Below, piece after piece: positions 1 through 6,693 of a DNA stretch of 11,122 nucleotides. Source of the stretch: Chloroflexota bacterium. Its GTDB lineage: Bacteria; Chloroflexota; Anaerolineae; J102. The stretch is taken from NCBI GenBank assembly GCA_013152695.1, contig JAADFV010000143.1, positions 1-11,122 of the forward strand, in the 5' to 3' direction. Both the position numbers and the translations under genes were made by a program. The notes under the pieces are model-generated. The model was not told the origin of the DNA. It saw nothing but the letters and a program-made list of their open reading frames with translations, and ran no database searches. Within the stretch, counting starts at the first letter, position 1. The number at the start of each line of letters is the position of its first letter.

Positions 1-244
1 CCCTTTATGGGAAAAAAGGGTGACATCAGGAAAGAACAGGTGGGCTTAGGCAGTGCCAAGGTAGGAATTGCTCGCCCGCGTGGAAAGGAAGACGGCAGAC
101 GGAAGAGTGCGACGAGAAGGCGCTTACAGCCCGGTTTACAGGTTTATCGATCTCCTGGTTCACTGGTTTACCGGTTCTCCTTCCTCCTTGTTTACCTCTC
201 AATCCATCTCCCGGTCTTGCCTTTTTGGCTCTGGCTTGCCCTGG
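1..244. other. non-coding stretch at left edge, downstream of menC-like gene
   Basis: No convincing gene is visible. The open frames here are short, rich in Arg/Lys or Leu/Phe, lack a ribosome binding site and match no family I recognise. The first 20 bases contain a 6-bp inverted repeat (CCCTTT at 1-6, AAAGGG at 15-20), which could be the remains of a terminator for a gene left of the window but is too short to call. Positions 133-196 hold an 8-bp-period repeat, listed separately. No clear hairpin plus T-run terminator follows the minus-strand gene that ends at 245. Confidence 0.5.
133..196. repeat. degenerate octamer tandem repeat (GGTTTACN-type)
   Basis: Eight consecutive octamers can be read in one phase: GGTTTACA, GGTTTATC, GATCTCCT, GGTTCACT, GGTTTACC, GGTTCTCC, TTCCTCCT, TGTTTACC. 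Four begin GGTTTAY or GGTTCAC and the others are decayed versions. The 8-bp period is not a multiple of three, which argues against a coding origin. It is either a decayed microsatellite-like array or an intergenic repeat family. I recall similar GGTTTAC-like arrays between genes in Chloroflexota genomes, but that is memory and not shown here. Confidence 0.55.
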
Positions 245-1351
245 TTAAGAGAATGATTGACGACGGAGGGTAATTTGTTCTAAGCGATGACGATCCACCG
301 TAATACCCAAACCGGGCGCAGTCGGCACGCTGAGCGTACTGTCCGGATTAAGTTCGAAGGGCTCGGTGATGATGTCTTGCTGATAGTAGCGCGCCGAGGC
401 GGAGATATCACCGGGCAGAGAAAAGCCCGGCAATGTCGCCAGGGCAATGTTGGCCGCCCGGCCAATTCCCGTTTCCAGCATCCCCCCCATCCACACTGGC
501 ACTCCTCGCTCCAAACAATAATCATGGATCAACTTCCCTTCGAACATACCGCCTACCCGCCCAGGTTTGATATTGATGATGCGGCAGGCATCCAGCTCCA
601 GAGCCCAGCGGGCATGATCGAGAGAGATGATACTTTCGTCGAGACAGAGGGGTGTTTGTAGCTGTGCCTGCAACTTGGCATGATCGATAATATCATCATG
701 GGCCAGGGGTTGTTCGATGAGAAGCAAATCCAAATCATCCAAGGCCATGATTGCTTCAGCATCGGCAAGGCGGTAGGCTGAGTTGGCATCTACCTGCAAC
801 AATAAATCAGGATGTGCCCGCCGTACAGCCGCCGTATCGATCAAATCTCGACCCGGTTTGATCTTAAGTTTGACACGGCGGTAACCCTCTGCCAGATAAT
901 CTTCGACTGTTTCGAGCAGGTCAGCAGTCGTGGGCTGGATACCAATCGACACACCCACTGACACCCGATCACCATCACCGCCGAGAAAACGCGACAGTGA
1001 TACGCCTGCTGCCTGGGCAAAAACATCCCATAATGCCATCTCCAGGCCCGCCTTGGCCATAGGATGTCCCGTAACATGGCTGATGGCAGCACGGTAGGCG
1101 GCGATATCATTTAAATCGCTGCCCAGGATGGCCGGCAACAAGAAATCCTCAAGGATGAGCCAATTGGTTTTGACAGTTTCGTAGGAATAGGTGCAATTTT
1201 GCGTGGCAACACACTCGCCCCAGCCGCGCAATCCTTCCGCCTGAAGCTCCACGAGCACGCATTCGCGATCGTTCTCGACCCAACGAGAAGTGCGAAAGGG
1301 GGAGGCTAAAGGCATGCTGATGTGATGGAGGGTAATACGCTCAATTTTCAT
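245..1351 (-). CDS. menC: o-succinylbenzoate synthase / N-succinylamino-acid racemase (enolase superfamily, MenC type 2)
   Basis: Predicted 368-residue cytoplasmic enzyme of the MLE subgroup of the enolase superfamily. It either dehydrates SHCHC to o-succinylbenzoate for menaquinone synthesis, racemises N-succinylamino acids, or does both. Visible catalytic features are the KxK motif (K161, K163 in KLKIK), metal ligands D188 (QVDAN), E213 (IEQPL) and D238 (LDES), and the second catalytic lysine K262 (NIKPGRVGG). The C-terminal GGMLETGIGRA and PGDISAS motifs are typical of the NSAR/OSBS family. Length is normal. I start at the ATG at 1351 (MKIERITLHH), which fits the family N-terminus; a TTG five codons upstream adds nothing conserved. 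Neither start has a clear Shine-Dalgarno. The GNAT gene ends 26 bp upstream, so the two are probably co-transcribed, and that partner favours the racemase role. The symbol follows the family and does not prove a menaquinone role. Confidence 0.9.
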   Translation of the reverse strand: MKIERITLHHISMPLASPFRTSRWVENDRECVLVELQAEGLRGWGECVATQNCTYSYETVKTNWLILEDFLLPAILGSDLNDIAAYRAAISHVTGHPMAKAGLEMALWDVFAQAAGVSLSRFLGGDGDRVSVGVSIGIQPTTADLLETVEDYLAEGYRRVKLKIKPGRDLIDTAAVRRAHPDLLLQVDANSAYRLADAEAIMALDDLDLLLIEQPLAHDDIIDHAKLQAQLQTPLCLDESIISLDHARWALELDACRIINIKPGRVGGMFEGKLIHDYCLERGVPVWMGGMLETGIGRAANIALATLPGFSLPGDISASARYYQQDIITEPFELNPDSTLSVPTAPGLGITVDRHRLEQITLRRQSFS

Positions 1352-1377
1352 GGTAAGGGGTAGCAAGGAGATGCGTG

Positions 1378-2244
1378 CTATGGCAATTGCCTGAGCCCAT
1401 AAAAGGCACGGGGACGTCCTTCAATGGTGCGGCGGAAGAAAGTATCGACTTGGTAGCCTTGAGCAAAAAGGGTGGTAAAAAGTTCGCGAGTTTGCAGGCG
1501 CCAGGCCAGCGCCAGACCCGAATCCCTTCGTTTCAGGCGTTGAAAATCGGCCGGTATTTCCACCAGAGGTCGGGGAGGGAAGGAAGAACGGCGCGGTTCG
1601 CTTGGACGGGGAAGACCGTACTCGGCATCAGGTGTGCTGGGGTTGAGGAGGTCGGATTCGTTCAGGGCGTCGGGTGGGGATGGAGGCGTGGTCTGGCGTT
1701 GGATAACGCGGGGAGAGGCGACCCACCAATCCACCTGAAATCGATCCGAAGGCAATCCCTGATTAAGGGCATCCTGCATCTCACCGTAGAGATTGGGCAA
1801 ATAGGTACGGCACAGTGCACCCAGACGCGTAATATTCAGGTGGGCATTACGCGCTTCCAAGGGGTCATACGTCCAGGTGATGAGATCGAGTCCTTGTTCG
1901 AGGACGGATTGGCGCTGGGCCCATTTCAGATTTATGCCAATATGCCGATTGCGGTATGCCGGTAATACCGCCAGCATGTGCGAGCAATGCTTGAGACCGG
2001 CGGAAAGAGGCACATCCGCCGCGGCCGACCGCGCACCCAAAAAGCCGAAAACAAACCCAACCAGCGTATCTCCATCCCAGGCCCCCAGCACTACCCCACC
2101 ATTGTGTGCTGCCGTCAAGAGAAGATGGGCAGGGACGACAAGCATGTTATCGCCGGGCCAAACTGTGCTCTGTACGACTTCGGCAGCACGGCATTCGGAA
2201 ATATCGTGTAGGGGCCGGATGATAATGTCGGAGGTTGATTGCAT
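1378..2244 (-). CDS. GNAT-family N-acyltransferase (COG3375-like), probable amino-acid N-succinyltransferase
   Basis: A 288-residue GNAT-fold protein. The acetyl/acyl-CoA binding region is visible as HMLAVLPAYRNRHIGINLK (residues 89-107), with the R/Q-x-x-G-type loop at RNRHIG. It is followed by a segment highly characteristic of this family (LITWTYDPLEARNAHLN, 121-137; LGALCRTYLPNLYGEMQD, 141-158; GLPSDRF, 163-169). Residues about 183-225 form a Pro/Ser-rich low-complexity linker, and the family C-terminal block resumes at PLVEIPADFQ. Homologues encoded next to NSAR enzymes have been linked to N-succinylation of D-amino acids; that specificity here is inferred from context, not sequence. It is probably the first gene of a two-gene operon with the downstream racemase/OSBS. 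No Shine-Dalgarno precedes the ATG, but a good sigma-70-like promoter lies about 40 bp upstream. Confidence 0.85.
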   Translation of the reverse strand: MQSTSDIIIRPLHDISECRAAEVVQSTVWPGDNMLVVPAHLLLTAAHNGGVVLGAWDGDTLVGFVFGFLGARSAAADVPLSAGLKHCSHMLAVLPAYRNRHIGINLKWAQRQSVLEQGLDLITWTYDPLEARNAHLNITRLGALCRTYLPNLYGEMQDALNQGLPSDRFQVDWWVASPRVIQRQTTPPSPPDALNESDLLNPSTPDAEYGLPRPSEPRRSSFPPRPLVEIPADFQRLKRRDSGLALAWRLQTRELFTTLFAQGYQVDTFFRRTIEGRPRAFYGLRQLP

Positions 2245-2283
2245 GGCACAAACGGTAGAAATCGAAGTGACAATGATAAAGGG

Positions 2284-2312
2284 AGTATCACCAATATGCC
2301 AGAGCGTGTCAA
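2284..2312 (-). promoter_or_regulatory. sigma-70-like promoter of the GNAT-racemase operon
   Basis: On the minus strand a perfect -35 TTGACA (2312-2307) is followed after exactly 17 bp by GATACT (2289-2284, 4 of 6 to TATAAT). The predicted transcription start near 2277 gives a 5' leader of about 33 nt before the GNAT ATG at 2244. That leader contains no obvious Shine-Dalgarno. The call is from consensus matching only. Confidence 0.5.
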
Positions 2313-2393
2313 ATATCGGCAGGTGATAGGCTGTGTTTCACACTTCCAAGACCCGTTTTTTTCGCGCATCAACCTGCCAGACACTGTGTCAAT

Positions 2394-2475
2394 TTAGTCG
2401 GCGCGGAAAAAGTGCGTCGCACCTACCGAGGTGCAACGCACTTTAATCAGCAAAATATCTATCATCACCGACTAA
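2394..2475. repeat. nested inverted-repeat element (16-bp hairpin inside 8-bp outer arms)
   Basis: The core is a 16-bp stem with one C/A mismatch (2409-2424 pairs with 2429-2444) closed by a 4-nt loop ACCG. It is enclosed by a perfect 8-bp outer inverted repeat, TTAGTCGG (2394-2401) and CCGACTAA (2468-2475). On the minus strand the core hairpin runs straight into TTTTT, so it could work as an intrinsic terminator in that direction, but no minus-strand gene lies immediately upstream of it. On the plus strand only TTT ends the stem. A small palindromic mobile element or a structured RNA is equally possible. Confidence 0.6.
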
Positions 2476-2537
2476 GCACAAACACGTAAGTTGTGAGGGA
2501 TAATTGATGTTATTTCTCAACAAATACTCCCTAAAAC

Positions 2538-2713
2538 TGTCATTCTGAACGGCTTCTTAAGGTCAACAAACATCAAAGGGATGCGAATATCAAGACGAAA
2601 AGGCCCATCGTGGTGCCAATTCTAGTGAAGAATCTAGCTTTCATCTACCGCGAGACCCTTCGCTAGCGTTTCGTGGCCATGTCAGTTGTACATTCGAGCC
2701 GTTCAGAGTGACA
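2538..2713. repeat. palindromic intergenic element with 17-bp terminal inverted repeats (MITE-like)
   Basis: The ends are TGTCATTCTGAACGGCT (2538-2554) and, on the opposite strand, TGTCACTCTGAACGGCT (2713-2697), identical at 16 of 17 positions. Inside lies a second, looser inverted pair, AGTGAAGAATCT (2624-2635) against AGCGAAGGGTCT (reverse strand of 2653-2664), matching at 9 of 12. There is no open reading frame or transposase in its 176 bp. CATTCTGA...GAAGAATCT-type words resemble dispersed intergenic repeats that I recall from several environmental bacterial genomes. A non-autonomous miniature element is the best reading, and no clear target-site duplication is visible. Confidence 0.55.
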
Positions 2714-2787
2714 CATTGTGTATTCTAATCCAACTACACTTCGGTGTTTGTACTTAGCCTGATACAGTCTCAACTTGCCAACGTCGT

Positions 2788-2816
2788 TTGCCTTCGGCTA
2801 CGAGTGCGGTTATCAT
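2788..2816 (+). promoter_or_regulatory. probable ppk promoter
   Basis: TTGCCT (2788-2793, 4 of 6 to the -35 consensus) is separated by 17 bp from TATCAT (2811-2816, 5 of 6 to the -10 consensus). Transcription would start near 2823, giving a leader of about 40 nt before the ATG at 2864. It lies just downstream of the MITE-like element. The call is from consensus matching only. Confidence 0.45.
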
Positions 2817-2863
2817 AAGGCCCAATATCTCATTTGGTTATTCTTCTTGTGAGTGCTGGCATC

Positions 2864-5248
2864 ATGGATCAGATGGAGCTAGAGCGAATTAAAGGCATCG
2901 GCCCTATCTTTGCTCGTAAACTGTCAACAAGCCAAATCTATACGGTATCGCAGTTGGCCCACAGCACACCTGATACGCTCGAAGCAATTGTGAAAGCACC
3001 TCCCTGGCGTCGGCCTGACTACGCGCACTGGATCCAGCAAGCGCAAGTCCTGCTTCATACTCAAAACCCGCCCCAGGTTCCCCGTGATAGCGATGCAGCA
3101 CTCACTCCCCCTGAATCAGAAACAAAAATGATGATGCCTGAAACCCCCACCATCGACCTCGACAGTCCTGAGCTCTATCTCAACCGCGAACTCACCTGGC
3201 TACAGTTTAACTGGCGGGTTCTTGAAGAAGCAATGGACGAGACCCATCCCTTGTTGGAGCGGGTAAAATTTCTCTCGATTTTTAGCAACAATCTCGACGA
3301 GTTCTTCATGATCCGTGTTTCCGGCCTGCGACAGCAGCTCGAGTTAGGCTTGGTCGAGACTTCAGATGATGCGATGTCCCCGGCAGAGCAGCTGGCGGCA
3401 ATTCGCCGCACCCTGGAACCCATGCTGCAACAGCAAGTCGAATATTGGAAAAACAGTGTCCTACCGCAGCTGGATGAGCAAGGAATACACATTCTTCGCT
3501 ATACCGATCTCAAAGGAAAGCAGCGCAAACTGTTGCGCCGCCAGTTCAAGCGCGAGATTTTTCCAACCCTTACGCCCCTGGCCTTCGACCCCGGCCATCC
3601 CTTCCCTCACATCTCCAACCTCAGTCTCAATCTCGCCGTTGTCATCCAAGACCCCAACCAGGGAGAACGCTTTGCTCGCCTCAAAGTCCCCGGCTTCTTC
3701 CCCCGCTTGCTGCGAATTCCCAGCGAAGAACGGGCCGACATCTTCGAAGGCTTGGGACTCAACGACGTTACTGCCACCAACTTTGTCTGGATAGAAGAGG
3801 TCATTGCCAACAATCTTGACAAGCTCTTTCCTGGGCTCGATGTCGTCGCTGCCTATCCCTTCCGCGTGACGCGAGACGCCGACATCGAAATCGAAGAAGA
3901 CGAGGCAGCCGATTTGCTCTCGGCCATCGAAGAAGGCGTGGAATTGCGCTACTTTGGGCGCCCTGTACGCCTGGAAGTAGATGCAGAAATGCCCGAGCAC
4001 GTACGCCACATCCTCGTAGAAAACCTCGGCCTGCAGCCCTACCAGGTCTACACCGTCGATTGCCCCGTGGGTATGGCAGATTTGATGGACTTGATGAGCG
4101 TGGATCGGCCTGATCTCAAGGATAAGCCGTTTGCGCCCTCTGTGCCCGCGCCTCTGACCACAGGCGAAGATATTTTCTCGGTCATTCGCCGGCGTGACAT
4201 CCTTTTGTACCACCCTTACGATAGCTTTACCCCTGTCCTCGATTTTTTGCATGCAGCTGCTCGCGATCCCAACGTGCTGGCAATCAAACAGACCCTTTAT
4301 CGCGTTGGTAAAAATGCTCCGGTTGTGAAGGCGCTGATGAAAGCGCGCGAAAATGGCAAACAGGTGGCCGTGCTCGTTGAACTAAAAGCACGTTTTGACG
4401 AAGAAAACAATATCGTCTGGGCGAGAGCGCTGGAGCATGCCGGGGTTCACGTCGTTTACGGCCTGGTCGGGCTGAAAACACACTGCAAACTGCTCATGGT
4501 TGTGCGCCGCGAAGCCGATGGTATCGTACGGTATGTCCATATGAGCACCGGCAATTACAACGCCATCACCGCCCGAACTTACACCGATCTCGGCCTGTTT
4601 ACCAGCGACCCAGACATCGGAGATGATGTCGCCGATCTCTTCAATTCCCTCACCGGCTACTCACGGCAAACCGAGTTCAATAAACTCTTGGTCGCACCCA
4701 CCTCCATGCGTGACCATCTCATCCAGCGTATTCAGAGGGAAATCGAACACCATCGCCAACATGGTGATGGCTACCTTGCCTTCAAGATGAACCAGTTGGT
4801 CGATAAAAAGTGTATTCGCGCCCTGTACGAAGCCTCGCAAGCAGGCGTAAAAGTAGACCTGCAGATACGAGGCATCTGCGTCTTACGGCCGGGGATACCC
4901 GGTGTCAGCGAGAACATCACTGTCACCTCTATTGTCGGCCGTTTTCTCGAACACCCCCGCATCTACTATTTTTATAACGGTGGTGACGAAGAAATCCTCG
5001 TCGGTAGCGCCGACCTGATGCCGCGCAATCTCGATCGTCGCGTCGAGCAACTCTTCCCCATCGAGGATACGCACCTTAAACAAGCAGTCAAAAAGATCCT
5101 GATGATCCATTTGCAAGACAACGTAAAAGCACGGCGCATGCTCAGCGATGGCACGTATGAGCGAGTAAAACCGAAAAAAGGAGAGACACCGCTCAATTCG
5201 CAATTGTGGATGATCGAACATCGCGGATTCTGGAACCGCGAAGACTAA
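2864..5248 (+). CDS. ppk: polyphosphate kinase 1 with N-terminal helix-hairpin-helix-like extension
   Basis: PPK1 reversibly polymerises the gamma-phosphate of ATP into inorganic polyphosphate. With the ATG at 2864 the protein has 794 residues. The canonical PPK1 N-domain starts near residue 101 (LYLNRELTWLQFNWRVLEE) and is followed by the FLSIFSNNLDEFFMIRVSGL block (136-155). The catalytic C-domains carry LLYHPYDSF, AIKQTLYR, the autophosphorylated-histidine segment GLKTHCK (H540), VRYVHMSTGNYN, and the second conserved histidine in FLEHPRIYYF (H697), so the enzyme looks intact. The first roughly 65 residues are extra: LERIKGIGPIFARKL with TVSQLA is a helix-hairpin-helix/DUF4332-like motif, joined by a Pro/acidic linker. 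The start choice is uncertain: a TTG at 2834 and an ATG at 2873 are in frame and none has a clear Shine-Dalgarno. The next gene begins 37 bp downstream, which suggests an operon. Confidence 0.95.
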   Translation: MDQMELERIKGIGPIFARKLSTSQIYTVSQLAHSTPDTLEAIVKAPPWRRPDYAHWIQQAQVLLHTQNPPQVPRDSDAALTPPESETKMMMPETPTIDLDSPELYLNRELTWLQFNWRVLEEAMDETHPLLERVKFLSIFSNNLDEFFMIRVSGLRQQLELGLVETSDDAMSPAEQLAAIRRTLEPMLQQQVEYWKNSVLPQLDEQGIHILRYTDLKGKQRKLLRRQFKREIFPTLTPLAFDPGHPFPHISNLSLNLAVVIQDPNQGERFARLKVPGFFPRLLRIPSEERADIFEGLGLNDVTATNFVWIEEVIANNLDKLFPGLDVVAAYPFRVTRDADIEIEEDEAADLLSAIEEGVELRYFGRPVRLEVDAEMPEHVRHILVENLGLQPYQVYTVDCPVGMADLMDLMSVDRPDLKDKPFAPSVPAPLTTGEDIFSVIRRRDILLYHPYDSFTPVLDFLHAAARDPNVLAIKQTLYRVGKNAPVVKALMKARENGKQVAVLVELKARFDEENNIVWARALEHAGVHVVYGLVGLKTHCKLLMVVRREADGIVRYVHMSTGNYNAITARTYTDLGLFTSDPDIGDDVADLFNSLTGYSRQTEFNKLLVAPTSMRDHLIQRIQREIEHHRQHGDGYLAFKMNQLVDKKCIRALYEASQAGVKVDLQIRGICVLRPGIPGVSENITVTSIVGRFLEHPRIYYFYNGGDEEILVGSADLMPRNLDRRVEQLFPIEDTHLKQAVKKILMIHLQDNVKARRMLSDGTYERVKPKKGETPLNSQLWMIEHRGFWNRED

Positions 5249-5285
5249 AACAATCCAGCTATCCACTAATTTCCGGAGATTCTTC

Positions 5286-6581
5286 ATGACAATCGACTGG
5301 TCACTGATTGTGACCCTCTTCTTCGTCTTTTTCGTCACGCTACTTGGGGCCTGGTTGCGCTCTCGACGCAAGGATGAGTGCTTGCAGGCATTCGAAAACT
5401 ATCATGTCACCCTGGAACGCACAAACGGAAACATCATGTGGGGACGGCTCTCCATTGCCCCCACAGGTCTGGAACTACTCTATCGCAATGCTGTCCAGGA
5501 CGAAAATCACATCGAATCGAGCTATGTACTTTATGCCCCCGAGTATCAGACCATCCAGGCCATTTATCGCTACGCAGACGATCTCGACGAAGAGAACCGG
5601 AAACGAAGAGCAAAAGATCTTTCGCACTGGTTTCATCCCAGTCCCTTGCGTCTATTGCTGCGTAAATCTCGTAATTTCCTGACAACCGCCTCGGAGTCCT
5701 TGAACGAGGTGATTAATATCCTGGTTGGGCGCATCCACCAACCCATGGGTGCCTACTTCAACGAAGCCAGTGAAAAATCACTAAAACGCTTCGGTGGCGA
5801 GATCATTAGCTATGCCGGTTTCTCCCAGGACCCTCTCCTGGAGCGATTTATCGGTCAACGTGTCGTTGTCGAGCTGGTAGAAGATGATGAAGTGCATGAA
5901 CATGTCGGCCTTTTCAAGAACTATTCTTCTCAATTTCTAGAAATTCTCGATGTCCAGTTCCCCTGCAAACAGACACTGACCATCGAGCAAGATGGGGTAA
6001 TCAATACCGAACAAGTGACGGCAATAGCTAAAAATGGTAATATCACCCTGAACAACCAAAGTGATGCTCCCATCCTCGTTCATTCTTTGCGTGCTGAGAA
6101 TGGTGAGGAGCAACTACTCAATGTCGTGGTCGATGTGGGTGAACAAATCACGGTGCATCAAAATATGGGTTTCGAAAAAGCTGAACTACAACTCAAAGTC
6201 GTGCGCGAACTGGACATGATCTTACCACGGAGCCGTGCCCTTGTGCGCCACCGCGCCGGCTATTTCCAACCCGTCTCTCTCACAGACATCGTTACCTGGG
6301 TTGGACGTTGCGCAAAGACAAGAGGAGGGAGCTCCAGGAAAAACAGCTGCGGGAACAATTACAGCGCGACCCCCAAAACGCCTTGGCTGCTGCCAACCTC
6401 GGTGCTTTGCTCATTCAGGAAGGGGAATTTACCGAAGCAGAAATCTGGCTCCAGCAAGCCTTGGAATGCCGGCAATCTCTCCCCGATCGCGGTCGCCGGG
6501 CCGAAATGGAGTACCGAGAGCTGCAACGAAAGCAAGCCACTCCCTCGATTTCCCTACCTGTACGCTCTTGAGCGAAGCTAA
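5286..6581 (+). CDS. membrane-anchored protein of unknown function with C-terminal TPR segment, frameshifted
   Basis: The start is supported by GGAG (5275-5278) 7 bp before the ATG. Residues 7-24 form an N-terminal transmembrane segment followed by Arg/Lys, implying a cytoplasmic body. Residues 41-340 belong to no family I recognise; beta-rich stretches occur at residues 40-66 and 190-222. From about 6300 the frame reads an off-frame-looking Ser/Pro/Cys-rich tail up to the stop at 6581. The -1 frame instead gives a helical continuation with a TPR unit (ALAAANLGALLIQEG, EAEIWLQQALE) ending at 6571. The gene therefore seems to have lost one base near 6297-6304, by mutation or sequencing error; the restored product would be about 428 residues. 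Its position 37 bp after ppk suggests co-transcription and perhaps a role linked to polyphosphate or the envelope, but this is context only. Confidence 0.75.
   Translation: MTIDWSLIVTLFFVFFVTLLGAWLRSRRKDECLQAFENYHVTLERTNGNIMWGRLSIAPTGLELLYRNAVQDENHIESSYVLYAPEYQTIQAIYRYADDLDEENRKRRAKDLSHWFHPSPLRLLLRKSRNFLTTASESLNEVINILVGRIHQPMGAYFNEASEKSLKRFGGEIISYAGFSQDPLLERFIGQRVVVELVEDDEVHEHVGLFKNYSSQFLEILDVQFPCKQTLTIEQDGVINTEQVTAIAKNGNITLNNQSDAPILVHSLRAENGEEQLLNVVVDVGEQITVHQNMGFEKAELQLKVVRELDMILPRSRALVRHRAGYFQPVSLTDIVTWVGRCAKTRGGSSRKNSCGNNYSATPKTPWLLPTSVLCSFRKGNLPKQKSGSSKPWNAGNLSPIAVAGPKWSTESCNESKPLPRFPYLYALERS
6302..6571 (+). pseudogene. TPR-containing C-terminal part of the preceding gene, in the -1 frame
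   Basis: This frame encodes WTLRKDKRRELQEKQ, then NALAAANLGALLIQEG, FTEAEIWLQQALE and EMEYRELQRKQ. It is a basic/coiled stretch followed by one recognisable tetratricopeptide repeat (N-L-G spacing and the A...A helix B pattern) and a charged helix. Re-reading the T at 6302 joins it smoothly to the upstream frame (VTWV then WTLRKDK). It has no own start except a TTG at 6308 without a Shine-Dalgarno, so it is best read as the displaced C-terminus of the gene starting at 5286 and not a separate gene. Confidence 0.65.
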
Positions 6582-6693
6582 GCCTTGACCCAATGCCTGT
6601 TTTTGCGCGAATAAGACGACACAAAACGACCTCGCCCCAACCCACGTTCTGCCCCAGACAAAGAATCTCGATCAATCGTTCTTTATGTAAAGT

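Noticed and set aside
7..273. Open frames at the left edge (7-273 and 68-256, plus strand)
   Set aside because: No family motif, no ribosome binding site, odd composition, and they run through the octamer repeat and into the end of the minus-strand gene.
1352..1366. TTG start extending the MenC/NSAR protein by five residues
   Set aside because: No Shine-Dalgarno, and the family N-terminus begins at the ATG at 1351.
1375..1965. Plus-strand open frame opposite the GNAT gene
   Set aside because: The GNAT gene is clearly real by its motifs; this is its shadow.
2380..2390. Short palindrome GACACTGTGTC as an operator
   Set aside because: Five-bp arms are expected often by chance, and it lies about 70 bp upstream of the predicted minus-strand -35 box, with no second copy in a meaningful position.
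3461..4252. Long antisense open frame within ppk (263 codons)
   Set aside because: It mirrors the intact, motif-rich ppk frame; the translation has no recognisable domain and no start signal.
6297..6304. Programmed -1 frameshift site
   Set aside because: The heptamer GGGTTGG does not fit X-XXY-YYZ and I see no stimulatory stem or upstream Shine-Dalgarno; a base deletion is simpler.
6582..6693. Intrinsic terminator between the convergent TPR and aldolase genes
   Set aside because: Only short or interrupted stems (for example CTTTA-TG-TAAAG at 6681-6692) and no stem followed by a T-run.
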